Positions 1-10,339 of a stretch of DNA of 64,000 bases are shown here, one piece after another. This stretch comes from Engraulis encrasicolus. Taxonomy: Eukaryota > Chordata > Actinopteri > Clupeiformes > Engraulidae. Numbering within the stretch: the stretch's first letter is position 1; each line of letters begins with the position of its first letter. The DNA lies in NCBI RefSeq assembly GCF_034702125.1, contig NC_085869.1, positions 14,554,044 through 14,618,043 of the forward strand, written 5' to 3'. A program made the position numbers and the translations under genes. The notes under the pieces are model-generated. The model did no database searches. It was not told the origin of the DNA and saw only the letters and a program-made list of their open reading frames with translations.

Positions 1-670
1 GAGATGGGCAGAGAGGGATTGTCTGGTGGTGTAGTGTAGTGCTGAACAGATGTCAATAGACTCCTGCTGTACTGGAGTTTAAAGGTCGTTGAGCCATAAT
101 ACCAAATAGCTCTGTAAGCCGTATTCTAAACAGCCTGTTCGGAAGTGGAAACTGTATGTGAGTGTTTGAAGAAGCATCAAATTCTTCAGTTTCTCTGGCA
201 ACTGGTGATGAGCAGCCATTAATGACTGTCTATCTTGCTGTATTTTTGTGACTCAGCTTTGAAGTGCTTCTACAGTAGTTATAAACATAATGTTACAAAA
301 ATAAAATGTTATAAAATGACTATTTTGCAGTGTTGCAATAGAACTGAGCAATGTGACGACCTTTTATTTGCTGCTTCTTTCACTTGACTAAAAGGCTAAT
401 TGTCAAACACACTGCCATCTGTGTTGCTTCATGGTGACATTGATTTAATTTCCTGGAATTATGGGGAAATTAAGTTGCATACAAATGGATTAAGGGCAGT
501 GTCTCTATCCTGAAAGCTTACATCTGTTAAAAGATGGATGACGTTCAGTGTGAATACTGCATACTGTATACAAAGCTAGAACGCGAGCTGTGATATATTA
601 CCACATATTGTGCTAAAGTTACATTATTACTCAGTTACATATTGTGATTAAGTCATTTACTACTATTTTT
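1..670. other. No recognised feature
   Basis: AT-rich DNA with no convincing open frame, inverted repeat or tandem repeat. It lies upstream of a LINE tail and may include more of that element too diverged to recognise. Confidence 0.5.
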
Positions 671-946
671 GGTGACAGAGCCTTCTGTGTTGCTGCCGCC
701 ATCTTTTGGAACAGTCTACCTCTCCATATCCGCCAAGCCCCCACACTGGCTACGTTCAATAAGCACCTAAGATCACATTTATTCACTGAGGCCTATAGTC
801 CTTAACCACCCTGCCCCCCCCAACCCCACTTCTACCCCCTCCTCTCTTCTCCCTCTATTTCCCTGCCTATCTCCTTTTGTAAAGTGACCTTGGGTTGAAC
901 GGTGCCAGGCCTATATAAAACCAAGTTATTATCACTATTATTATTA
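671..946 (+). mobile_element. L2-type LINE, 3' end (5'-truncated)
   Basis: Positions 671-805 translate without a stop to a 44-residue stretch containing FWNSLPLHIRQAPTLATFNK and then HLFTEAY, and end at TAA (803-805). This is the typical C-terminal tail of ORF2 (reverse transcriptase protein) of L2/CR1-like non-LTR retrotransposons. A short 3' UTR follows, with CTTGGGTTGAACGG, CTATATAAA and a terminal ATT-rich run, as in teleost L2 tails. The reverse transcriptase core and the endonuclease are absent, so this is a dead 5'-truncated copy. The exact family is not resolved. Confidence 0.8.
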
Positions 947-1093
947 GCCCATTGTTTGTTAATGAGCCATATCCTTCACCATTGTGTCAGCAGGACTAAT
1001 TATTATTACTTCTATGGGACAAATTGTCAAAAGTCATTAATACTCCCTGTCTCAAGCTGTTTCTCCTCATCTTTGTTCATCTCCCAGCCTGCT

Positions 1094-1117
1094 TGTCAGT
1101 CTGTTTGCCTGTCTGCC

Positions 1118-1154
<37 letters not shown>

Positions 1155-1188
1155 GCCTGTCTGTCTGTCTGTCTGCCTGCCTGTCTGT

Positions 1189-1223
<35 letters not shown>

Positions 1224-1304
1224 ACTGCCTGTCTGTCTGTCTGTCTGTCTGTCTCCCTGCCTGCCTGCCTGCCTGCCTGTCTGTCTGTCTGCCTGCCTGT
1301 CTGT

Positions 1305-1345
<41 letters not shown>

Positions 1346-1369
1346 TGCCTGTCTGCCTGTCTGCCTGTC
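1094..1369. repeat. CTGT/CTGC compound tetranucleotide microsatellite
   Basis: About 275 bp of alternating CTGT and CTGC units in blocks. Both strands give long low-complexity frames (Ser/Val/Cys/Leu-rich on one, Asp/Arg/Gln-rich on the other), which are artefacts. Confidence 0.95.
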
Positions 1370-1697
1370 ACTCTTGCTCCCTACAACCATGTCCAGACCA
1401 TAGCATAGAGGTCCTTGGTCAGGAAACGGGCCCTAATGTCTCACAAGACTAGCATGGCATCCCGCGCGGCACCCCGCATGCCCCCCACACCCATCCCCTC
1501 TGTAAAAAAATCGCGACATCATACAACTTGTACGCATGATTTTTCATGTGGATTTATAACAGCTGTTTTCATAGCAGGCCACTCCAACCCCCCTAACCCC
1601 CCCACACACACACATACACACACACCACACAACACCACGGCCGTGCTCTCCCACTGCGCGAACAAAGCTGCCGTCACATACAGTAAATTGTGTACTG

Positions 1698-1700
<3 letters not shown>

Positions 1701-1743
<43 letters not shown>

Positions 1744-1757
1744 GAGAGAGAGAAAGG
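1701..1757. repeat. (AG)n microsatellite
   Basis: An uninterrupted AG run to about 1739, then GA-rich imperfect units. Confidence 0.95.
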
Positions 1758-2456
1758 GGAGTAGACAGCCGTACGATAGTGCCATGGAAAGGGTGTATAT
1801 TTGGAGCCTATGTAGATATAGTGATGTACCCATGCAGTAAAAATGCAGTGTTAATTTAACACTTAGAGTGTATTTGGTCCCAGAGTACTCTCCAAGTGTT
1901 GAGATAACACTGTATTCTTTACTCTGTAGAGAACAGGTGGGTGGTAGTATTGTAGAATACCAGAATAGAGGAAGTGATTCCCTTTTCAATAAATCAAAAA
2001 CTCCCCATGGGTATGTGCCTCCCTCCCATGTGTCTCATGCCTTCCTGTGTGTAGCCTATATGTGGCTTTTGTTGTTGTGTTGTTGCTGAAACATTTTCAT
2101 CCTCCAGCACAATGAAGCATCTGATATCGTGCCAAGTGGATGGTGACTTTGACAGCCAAAAGCAAAAAATAAGAAATAAAAATGGTTAACACAATGTTTG
2201 CACAGCAAGAGAGCCGAGGAATTTGAAAGCATTCGTAGTGGAAAATTGGCTGTTTTCGGTCCAAATACCCTCCTAGCGCCTTGCCACATATCCCTCAAGG
2301 GACAGAGGGGATTGTTTCCTTTAGACGTGGATCAATCATGCCTTGATGGAGCTGTCCCAGGCTTCTGCGAGCAAAACACGGTAATTCACGGGAAAAAAGA
2401 GCATTGACAAGATGCTTTTGTTCCCTGCAGTGTTTTGTTAACATGGCACTTACTGT

Positions 2457-2617
2457 CAGGGCCGCTGACAGCTTTTGCTGGGCCCAGGACAAAATCATCT
2501 GAAAGGGCCCCCTACCCAATACATAGAATGTAAGGGGGACCCAATTCTGCCCCCCCCCCCCCTATCTCCCTGGGCCGGGACAACATGCCCCTTGGTCCCC
2601 CCCTGTCGGCGGTCCTG
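2457..2617 (+). mobile_element. MITE-A, hAT-like ends (copy 1)
   Basis: Starts CAGGGCCGCTGACAG and ends CTGTCGGCGGTCCTG, an imperfect terminal inverted repeat. It is flanked by a perfect 8-bp duplication CTTACTGT (2449-2456 and 2618-2625). The inside is G/C-run rich and holds no gene. The 8-bp duplication and CA..TG ends are the hAT pattern. Other copies: 3142-3287, 32636-32937 (reverse), 33543-33696, 57830-57975. Confidence 0.85.
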
Positions 2618-2670
2618 CTTACTGTGCACGCCATGGGGGTATATGTCCATCTTGGTGCACTTCTGAATCT

Positions 2671-2906
2671 GAAGAGTTCAGATGCAAAACCCCCTAAGTG
2701 CCTTTTCAGAAAATAATCTTAATTCATTTTTATTTAATACAAAGCTACTAAAATTGCTTATTTTGTAATTTTATTTATATAATATAACTATTTATATGTA
2801 TTATCAAGTACATAAATGTAAACCAAACCAACAACGGGGTTCTCTAAAAATATAGAAGTGCAGGTCTTCAGAAATGGAGTTAGGGGGTTTTGCATCTGAA
2901 CTCTTC
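2671..2906 (+). mobile_element. MITE-B, 236 bp, 4-bp duplication (copy 1)
   Basis: Ends are GAAGAGTTCAGATGCAAAAC and its inverse, extending imperfectly to about 40 bp. Flanks are ATCT at 2667-2670 and 2907-2910. The interior is AT-rich and non-coding. Copies at 30588-30824 and 45999-46234 have almost the same length, so they are independent insertions. Confidence 0.85.
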
Positions 2907-3141
2907 ATCTGCAAATCTCCTTCAATTTGATTGAAGGGCGTGATTGATCCTCTCTTCTTCTCCTCTATTTTTAGGCAACATTGTCAGATGCTTTTCGTTA
3001 GTCAACAACAGTGCACTACTCCATAAACTGCATCATAGTAATTTAACACATTTTAGTCCATCTGTGTTGGCTTTCACTGTGTTCACTGCAGGGGTTGAAA
3101 CTGTCATGTATGAACAGAGACGTCAAAAGTACAAGTACATT

Positions 3142-3287
3142 CAAGGCCTCTGACAGCTTTTGCTGGCCCAGGACAAAGTCATCTGAAAGGGGCCCCCTAT
3201 TATATATATACAATGTAATGAAAAACCAATTCCGGGCCCCCTGTCTCCCTGGGCCCGGAACAACTGACCCCCCCGTTGGCTTCCCTG
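3142..3287 (+). mobile_element. MITE-A (copy 2)
   Basis: Same internal blocks as 2457-2617 (CTGACAGCTTTTGCTGG, then CCCTGGGCCCGG). It is flanked by a perfect 8-bp duplication AGTACATT (3134-3141 and 3288-3295). Confidence 0.8.
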
Positions 3288-3857
3288 AGTACATTTATAG
3301 TGTAAGCATGGGTGCCGCAAGGGGGGGTAAGGTGTTACAGATTCTAAGGGCCCAACAGCTCGGACAGGGCCCTGGAACGATGCTGATAACATAATTTGTC
3401 ATTTTGGAGGCCCAAAATTTGAATCTTTCATGGGGCCCAAAATTTGTATCAGCGCCCCTGAGTGTAAGTACAACACTAGTTCATGATATTTCATAGCAGT
3501 TACACCAGCTAGTCCATTGTACCCAATGAGGTATTTGTTACTGACAAATACTAAGACCTAACAAGAACCCATAACAAATTGATCCAACTAGCACAGAGTC
3601 ATCTGATAGTAAAACGAGTAGTACACAGGTCTACTGGTTTCTCGAATAAGTTACCTGTGTTGGAAGGAAGCAGTGTTTCTTTAACCCCCCCTCTTGCACG
3701 ATGATGCATTACATGCGACTCGAGCAGATTACGTGTCATGACCAAACATTAGCAGTTGAATACAATTACCATACATATTTATGACACACTTTTCAAACTG
3801 CGACATAGTTCTGCCCTTCTTCCACCAGTAATGATTTCTTAATTCAGCTGTTCCCAC

Positions 3858-4050
3858 CAGGGCTGGACTGGCCATCTGTCATAGTGGGCATTTCCCAGTG
3901 GGCCCTGCAATCTTTTTTTTTTTTTTTTACCTTTCTGAAAATAGGGGTCCACAAGGGTGTGGGGCCCACTGGGGTGTCAGTTCTGCGCCGCTGATTATGA
4001 GGGCCCCTTTAAATCAAAAGTGCCCGGAACCTGTCTTTCCCCCAATTCAG
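3858..4050 (+). mobile_element. MITE-D, CAGGGCTGGACTGG type (copy 1)
   Basis: Begins CAGGGCTGGACTGGCC, the left end shared with 14282-14504, 29679-29894 and 36513-36787. The proposed flanks GTTCCCAC and ATTCCCAC match at 7 of 8 bases. The right end does not form the expected inverted repeat, so that limit is uncertain. Confidence 0.5.
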
Positions 4051-4197
4051 ATTCCCACCTCTATGAGTGACATTAGTAAAAGGGTACGGTAAAAGCAGGC
4101 TAGGTTCTACTACACTCAGCAGCTCTGATGGCTTCAGTGTGGTCCACCCATGGCAACGTTCATGTGACAGGGCTCTGCTTTCATTGCTTGTCTTGCC

Positions 4198-4226
4198 CTG
4201 ATGAAGCTCCATAAGGTGGATGAAAC
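4198..4226 (+). ncRNA. Degenerate hammerhead-like core
   Basis: CTGATGA (4198-4204), then a short imperfect TCCA/TGGA stem, then GAAAC (4222-4226). The arrangement matches better copies at 6343 and 43924, but here extra bases sit on both sides of the stem and no flanking duplication was found. Probably a decayed copy. Confidence 0.3.
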
Positions 4227-4277
4227 ACTTTGGCATTGCTATTAAGTTTAACGATTAACTAGACTAGTGTTTCTTAA

Positions 4278-4431
4278 CCCGTTAAAACACAGCATTATAA
4301 ATTTGCTGTTACCAGGATGGCAATGTCCAAGTCATACTGCATTACTAAAGACCCTGTTATGTCATAATACTATGGTAACCTTTCAATGGCTATTACAGCG
4401 TGCCACTGGTTGTACGACGTGCGTTATGGGG
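4278..4431 (+). repeat. Dispersed repeat G, TTAAGGGG-ended (copy 1)
   Basis: Shares ATAAATTTGCTGTTACCAG, GCATTACTAAAG and AGCGTGCCACTGG with 11248-11415, 42641-42990 and, reversed, 61445-61610. A 21-bp direct repeat beginning AACTAGACTAGTGTTTC lies on both sides (4257-4277 and 4447-4467). The right copy is also the start of the next repeat. Probably a non-autonomous element; class unknown. Confidence 0.6.
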
Positions 4432-4452
4432 CTACGTTTAAAGATGAACTAG

Positions 4453-4670
4453 ACTAGTGTTTCTTAAAGGGGGCTGTACAGCTCCAAGGGGGGGCGTTAG
4501 GGGGCCCTCGAGGGGCATTCAAAAGGATACAGCTGAGAGGGGAGATACTCCTTTGCCATTGAAGGACATTTGTCTTTTTTATATTTTTAATACTGAAGAG
4601 GGGGCGGGGGTGGTTCGCAGGCGTATCATGAGGTCCAGGGGGCATTTATTCAAAGAAGGTTGAGAACCAG
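4453..4670 (+). repeat. Dispersed repeat, GTTTCTTAA ... GGTTGAGAACCAG
   Basis: The ends form a weak inverted repeat of the hAT-type TTCTCAA kind. The same interior (CTGTACAGCTCC, AGGTCCAGGGGGC) recurs at 12352-12645. Confidence 0.5.
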
Positions 4671-5089
4671 ACAATTAAAAAATTGTAAAAAAAAAAAAAA
4701 AAATCACAGCACTGTAATAGAGGTGCCTTGGCATCTTGCTTGTTTTTCAGGACTCAGCTATCATGGCATTGCATAACATTCTCGGCGTGGATGGCATGCA
4801 TGAGAGTCATATTTTGTGGTGAGCGAGCAGCACAAAACTGTCTGTCACACTGTGACTCCTTTAATGAGCAACAGAAGCGATTTAAAGCACAGGGCTCAAA
4901 TGATCAGCATAATCACATTTCACTGGCGTCCATTGTTCTCATGATATGCTGTTAACAAACTGGCCTCTCTCCTTCTAATGCTTCTATTCAGGTTAGTGAC
5001 TTTGTGTGTGTTTGTGTGTTAGTGTGTGTGCATGCGTGCGTGCGTGTGTGTTTCTCGTTTTTCAGGTGGAAGGAAAATATTGTCTAGTG

Positions 5090-5197
<108 letters not shown>

Positions 5198-5409
5198 AGT
5201 CAGATGTCCATTCATGAAAGGGAAAAACTGTCTATTGATAATTGAATAATTGGACTATGCTGAGGAGGCCTTTAGGGCACTGAATGAATCAACTAGAAAT
5301 GTCCAGAGATAGTGCAATCGAAAAATATTTGGGCTTTTTGAACTTTTGGCTTTTTGAATCCCACCCCTACCTCTCCCTCCACACACCTACCTCTCCACAA
5401 CCCATTCAG

Positions 5410-5535
5410 TGCAGTAGTGCTCTTGAGCGAGGCACCTAACCCCACATTACTATAGGGACTGTATAATTCCCTGTAAAATAATTCTAAGTCACTTCGGATA
5501 AAAGCGTCCGCTAAATGTAATGAAATGTAATGGAC
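5410..5535 (+). repeat. Teleost dispersed repeat tail
   Basis: Contains TCACTTCGGATAAAAGCG followed by TCCGCTAAATGTAATG, a motif found in very many teleost loci. Related pieces occur reversed at 48465-48530 and 54345-54450. Confidence 0.55.
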
Positions 5536-5564
5536 AAATTTGGTAGGACAGTTGATGGTCTTAA

Positions 5565-5690
5565 TAGGACGTAAGTGGAAGAGAGAGAGAGGGGGTGGGG
5601 GGAGTAGGGGAAATGATCCATGCTGGGTTCGAACCCGGGTCCCCAAGGGCATGTTAATTCAGTGTGCCACAGAACCCCCATGATTCACTG
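5565..5690 (-). mobile_element. tRNA-derived SINE-1 (copy 1)
   Basis: On the minus strand a B-box-like GGGTTCGAACCC is followed by ATCATTTCCC and a C/T-rich CTCTCTCTC block, the arrangement of the other SINE-1 copies. The 3' tail is diverged. It is a retroposon, not a tRNA gene. Confidence 0.6.
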
Positions 5691-5788
5691 TCTGAGTAGA
5701 CTGGTGATCCCCTTAAGGTCCCCACTGTGTCAATCCCAATGGATGTTCTTCCTGGAATTCAATCTGCCTTTATTCTCGACAGACACAT

Positions 5789-5911
<123 letters not shown>

Positions 5912-5950
5912 GTTAGGCCTTAGGGTGCATCCTAAATGTTAGTGTCAGAG

Positions 5951-6051
<101 letters not shown>

Positions 6052-6263
6052 TTCCTTTGGGATGCTTCCATCCTAAAGGTTGCTGTCACTGTGAAGGCAG
6101 GCTGCAACACCCAGGGCTATGCTGCCTGTTGCCCGTGGTGATGAATGTCAGTGCCATTTTGTCAGTAATTCTAAAAACCACATTTATTTTTTTTGTTTTT
6201 GCATTGGGACCATTTCTCTTTTTTAGTGCCATTTTTGCTTTTATTTGCTATAGGACATCATGA

Positions 6264-6470
6264 ATAGTAATGGTGGGGTGGCGTCCGCGCCAATGTCTTA
6301 TCCTCTGCGTATCGCTCGGTGCGTTTGAAGAAACTGGGAACACTGATGATGGGCTAGACCCGAAACGTTTGTCCCCTGTCTGTCGGTTTTATTTACTTTT
6401 TTCGGCTTTGTTTAATACAGTTTTTGATTTTGCATTCAGCTCCAGTGTGCGACTCCTTTCTTCCTTTTCA
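6264..6470 (+). mobile_element. Hammerhead-bearing retroposon (copy 1)
   Basis: A 207-bp insertion in a SINE, bounded by a perfect 16-bp direct repeat CTATAGGACATCATGA (6248-6263 and 6471-6486). It contains a hammerhead-like core at 6343-6366, then an AT-rich stretch and CAGTGTGCGACTCC, matching the copy at 58326-58526 in order. There is no coding capacity. The long duplication suggests target-primed or similar retro-insertion. Penelope-like elements are one known carrier of hammerheads, but that link is an inference. Confidence 0.7.
6343..6366 (+). ncRNA. Hammerhead-ribozyme-like core
   Basis: CTGATGA (6343-6349), one T, stem GGG/CCC with loop CTAGA (6351-6361), then GAAAC (6362-6366), followed by GTTT. 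This fits CUGANGA-stem II-GAAA apart from one extra base before stem II. That same extra base is present at 43924 and 58446. The cleavage site and stem III cannot be fixed by eye. Confidence 0.5.
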
Positions 6471-7245
6471 CTATAGGACATCATGAGATGGTGACGGGAA
6501 GCGGAGAAGGAGAGAGAGATGGGGGAGGATCGGGAAATGACCTCGGGCCGGAATCGAACCCGGGTCCCCGGTGTAACAGTGCAGTGCCCCACCATTTGAG
6601 CCACGGCAGGACCACACTAGGATCATTTCTGGGCAGAGCTTTCCTGGAGAACATCAAACAGTTGATAATACTGTAATAACATAAAAAATTACGTAATGTA
6701 TAAATAGCCCAACAACAATAGAAATGGACCATGAGCGTAATTAAATGACATGCTCTATGTGAGATGATTATGCTGCAAGTTCAGCCCGTTAATTAAACCC
6801 AGCTCTCTGTGGAAAAGACTAAAGGTCAGAAATGGCTGGTTTCCCCGGTCATTCAAATGAATGCTATGAATTTCCCTGTCTGCATCACACACAGGGGTGG
6901 TTCTACAACAAAGCGACTAGGGGGGCCGAGGTCGGGCCATTATTTTTTCAGGGGGGCACATACATTGGCAAAAGAGATACATTTTTAATGCTATGAATAT
7001 ATAGTATGTCGCGGCCATTGGCTGTTCAGCAGAGGGGCCACAATAGGGGCCCTGGTAGCCTAGCGCAGCCAGACCCGTACAGCAAAAAGCTGTACCAGGG
7101 TCTAGGAGGGCTGGGCGGCAGTGTGGGCGGGATAAACGGTTGCTTCAGCACTCAACGTCACGCAATAGGATGGTGGAACAACCAATCCCCACACTCTTCT
7201 GTGTAACGTCACAGCTGTCTTTCACAACGTACACGCGACACGCCC

Positions 7246-7697
7246 CTTTGTAGGTGCAGCGGCAACTTCGAGCCGTCGTAGCAGTGAATTCGTGTGATGA
7301 CCACAGCCACAAACAAGTTTCCTAATAAATCGTGTTTTCACTTATACAGTTCAAAAATGCATCGTTTTCAACCACATGGCCCTCATTGATCAATCAGCGA
7401 AATGTCGAGCAATGTGGGGCTTGTTAAATGGTTATATTTATGGTTGTTGTCAACATGGCATGTTCGGTGTTAGCTAGCTAGCTGTATACCCATAACTAAT
7501 ACATGGCTAGCCGCTAGCTCGGTAGACTAGGTGTCATTCCCATCTATTTAGTAAGCGACTTACAGACTTTCAAAGCTCCCAAATGTCTCGTTTATAATGA
7601 CATGGATCTTATTAGAATTTGGGGCAGGCATATAATACAAGGCTGGATACCTAGCTCTGTTATTGACGACAGGTTAGCTAGCCACTAGCGAGGGCCT
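7246..7697 (+). repeat. Tandem duplication unit, copy 1
   Basis: Starts CTTTGTAGGTGCAGCGGCAA. Large parts recur almost base for base from 8244, including ACCACAGCCACAAACAAG, TCAATCAGCGAAATGTCG and GTTAGCTAGCTAGC. It is not an LTR pair: the two copies are internal to an inverted-repeat element, and only another MITE lies between them. Confidence 0.75.
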
Positions 7698-7705
7698 CTT
7701 TGTAG

Positions 7706-8243
7706 CAGTGTTAATTTTGTCAGCTTTTTTTTATTTAGTCGTAGTCTTAGTCACAATGACGAAAATCAATTTTAGTCTTAGTCATATTTTAGTCATTGCC
7801 TTCCCAATTTAGTCTTAGTCTTAGTCTAAATGACGAAAATCAATTTTAGTCTTAGTCAATTTTTAGTCATTTTCGTCATTTTAGTCAACACTGTACATTA
7901 CAGAACTTCTCCACACACTTTTAACATATATCATTGACTGTAGAGAATAAACCTTCTCAGCACACTGCTTCTCTTTTTAACATATATCACACTGTACAGA
8001 AAAAACCTCTTCACACACTGGTTCTCTTTTTCTCTATTTTATTTAATACCAGTGTTAATTTCGTCAGCTTTTTAAAATTTAGTCTTAGTCTTAGTCACAA
8101 TGACGAAAATCAATTTTAGTCTTAGTCATATTTTAGTCATTGCCTTCCCAATTTAGTCTTAGTCTTAGTCTAAATGACGAAAATCAAAAAAGGGCATTGA
8201 CGAAATATTTTAGTCATAGTCATGGCTGACGAAATTAACACTG
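7706..8243. mobile_element. Composite MITE with GACGAAAAT/TAGTC repeats
   Basis: Outer ends CAGTGTTAATTTTGTCAGC and its inverse, with 8-bp flanks CTTTGTAG (7698-7705 and 8244-8251). A second complete copy of the ends lies inside: 7706-7893 and 8050-8243 are both full MITEs. Each is packed with TAGTCTTAGTC and GACGAAAATCAATTTTAGTC. The insertion sits exactly at the junction of the two tandem units. Confidence 0.75.
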
Positions 8244-8630
8244 CTTTGTAGGTGAAGCGGCAACTTCCAGCCGTCGTAGCAGTGAAAGCGTGTGATGACC
8301 ACAGCCACAAACAAGTTTCCTAATAAATCGTGTTTTCACTTATACAGTTCAAAAATGCCTCGTTTTCAACCACATGGCCCTCTATGATCAATCAGCGAAA
8401 TGTCGAGCAATTTGGGGCTTGTTAAATGGTTATATTTATGATTGTTGTCAACATGGCATGTTCGGTGTTAGCTAGCTAGCTGTATACCCATAACTTTCCC
8501 TGATTGTCGCTCCCCGGTCAGCTCGCTCCCAGACTATCGATCCCATCTATTTAGTAAGCTACTCAAAGACTTTCAAAGCTCCCAAATGCGTTTTTAATGG
8601 CATGTGTCTTATTAGAAATTGGGGCCGCAA
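8244..8630 (+). repeat. Tandem duplication unit, copy 2
   Basis: Diverged second copy of the unit at 7246. Similarity runs to about TCTTATTAGAAATTGGGG near 8625, with a replaced patch near 8495-8540. Confidence 0.7.
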
Positions 8631-9314
8631 TTTCATTCTACACCTACAGTAGTGGTCTGATAATAGCGTGTGACAATCTGGTTCTGTAAAATGCTCAACT
8701 TAGCTTACCGAGCTAGTCTAAAACATCGAATGATCAAATGGTAATGTGTTGAGATCTATTTGTGTCCGATAAGTTCATGGTGTATTATTACATCAATCCA
8801 TGTCAGCCACGAAATGTATTATCATCCAGGCTTTTTAAATTAAGTAAACACTTTCGTGCTGTACGTAGCACGGACGGACACCATGCTTCTTCTTAGAAAG
8901 TTTCCTGTTTACTAGGTAGCCCGGCCCCCCACGCGATTTGATTGGCCCTGTCATCGGATAACTTTCAGCCTCCTAAAACGACCGGGGTCCGCTAGACTGC
9001 CCCCGGGAGCAAATTCAATTTGCGGTCGCTAGGGGCGTCTAGATTTCTAGGCTAGGGCCCTGGCTCACCCTGGCCCCTGTATAGAATCACCAATGATCAC
9101 ACACATGTGTGTGTGTGCAAGCAGAGGCATCTGCAGGACAGACAGAGTAGGATCAAAAGGTTTCCTATACAGACTTCAAAGAGCTGCCCTATCTGATTTA
9201 TGGGGGTGATTTCAACGTGCAAATGGTTCAGCTGACTGACATGCGTATAAACACATGCAGCACACACATGCGTGCATGGATGGATGGATGGATGAAACAT
9301 CACAATGCATGCCC

Positions 9315-9447
9315 TGTGTGTGTGTGTGTGTGTGTGTGCGTGTGTGTGTGTGTGTGCGTGTGTGTGTATGTGTGCATGCATGTGTATGTGTGTGTCTGCT
9401 TGCCTGCCTGCCTACCTGCATCCATGTGTGTATGTGTGTTTGTGTGC

Positions 9448-9492
<45 letters not shown>

Positions 9493-9607
9493 TGCTTGCC
9501 TGCCTGCCTGCCTTCCTGTATCCATGTGTGTGTGTGTGCGTGCGTGCATACGGTATGTGAATGCATGTGTATGTGTGTGTCTGATTGCCTGCTTGCCTGC
9601 CTGCATC

Positions 9608-9660
<53 letters not shown>
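9315..9660. repeat. (TG)n microsatellite with three TGCC/CCATG cassettes
   Basis: GT runs alternate with three related cassettes: CTGCTTGCCTGCCTGCC ... ATCCATGTGTG near 9396, 9491 and 9580. This is a higher-order repeat of about 85-95 bp. Confidence 0.9.
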
Positions 9661-9662
<2 letters not shown>

Positions 9663-10300
9663 TTTCTCCTTCAGTGGAATGCGTTCCAGCATTGATTTGT
9701 CCAAGGAGAGACATTCAGAACAGCTGACTCTCACGCTGTGTGTTAGGCTTCGTGTTAACATCACTGTTAATGATTGGAGGCCATTTTTCATGTATAGTAT
9801 AGCACTATACTTTTCTTAATTATTTGTCAAGAAAACCGCTCTGCCCTGTTACTGTAATGGATTATTTTACATTGAAGAAAATCAATATCGTACCATATAT
9901 ACTGTAGTAGGCCTATATATAAAGTTAACAAAGGCTATTTTTGCCTTGGTACCTTGTAAATAGAACGAATAATAAACTGATGTGCCTGCAGATCTTGTAA
10001 TGTAGCGTACATTTTGCAAAGTGGTAATAATTGTCACTACCACTACCAAGATAAACTGAAGCGGCTACACCAAAAGCATTTTTTTTGTCTCTTGTCTCCT
10101 GAAACGATTTTTGTTGTTGTTGTTGATTGGCCATTTTCATAATGTGCCATGGCATGCCTGCCTCTTCTCCCCCATGGGAGCTCCCCTACTGAGTGTGGCT
10201 GCAATCCATCGTTACAGCTGTGGCAACAGACTGTGAAGCTGTGTAGGTCAAAGTTGCTCCTCCGGGTCTTACCCAATCCCCAATCCCCAATCCCCAGCCC
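9661..10300. other. No recognised feature
   Basis: Mixed-composition sequence. Open frames are short and show no family signature. Confidence 0.5.
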
Positions 10301-10339
10301 ACCACAGCTGCAGCCTGCTGCCCGTCTCTCTCGCCCATG

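Larger units (their letters stand above)
6200..6616 (-). mobile_element. SINE-1 (copy 2), split by an insertion
   Basis: On the minus strand a tRNA-like head (CCGTGGCTCAAATGG as A box, GGTTCGATTCC as B box) is followed by the CATTTCCCGATCC body and a CTCTCTCTC block. The tail CACCATCTCATGATGTCC is interrupted by the element at 6264-6470 and resumes at 6263 and below. Confidence 0.75.
7056..9054. mobile_element. 2-kb non-autonomous element (hAT-like), nested
   Basis: Ends are TAGCCTAG and CTAGGCTA. It is flanked by GGGCCCTGG at 7047-7055 and 9055-9063, so the duplication is 8 or 9 bp. It lies inside the outer element 6892-9095. No transposase is visible. It holds a diverged tandem duplication (from 7246 and from 8244) and a later insertion at 7706-8243. 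Confidence 0.7.
6892..9095. mobile_element. Outer MITE, split by a 2-kb element
   Basis: Left end CAGGGGTGGTTCTA; the inverse of the right end reads CATTGGTGATTCTA. A perfect 8-bp duplication ATCACACA lies at 6884-6891 and 9096-9103. Only about 200 bp belong to this element; the rest is the nested insertion 7056-9054. Confidence 0.75.

Noticed and set aside
1094..1369. CRISPR-like array
   Set aside because: Simple tetranucleotide repeat without unique spacers; the genome is eukaryotic.
902..1408. 168-codon frame over the CTGT/CTGC array
   Set aside because: Composition is only that of the tetranucleotide repeat; every frame is open.
7246..8630. LTR retrotransposon (direct repeats about 1 kb apart)
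   Set aside because: No TG...CA ends, primer-binding site or polypurine tract; only a MITE lies between the repeats.
9212..9819. Frames of 132-200 codons
   Set aside because: Produced by TG/TGCC repeats on both strands at once.
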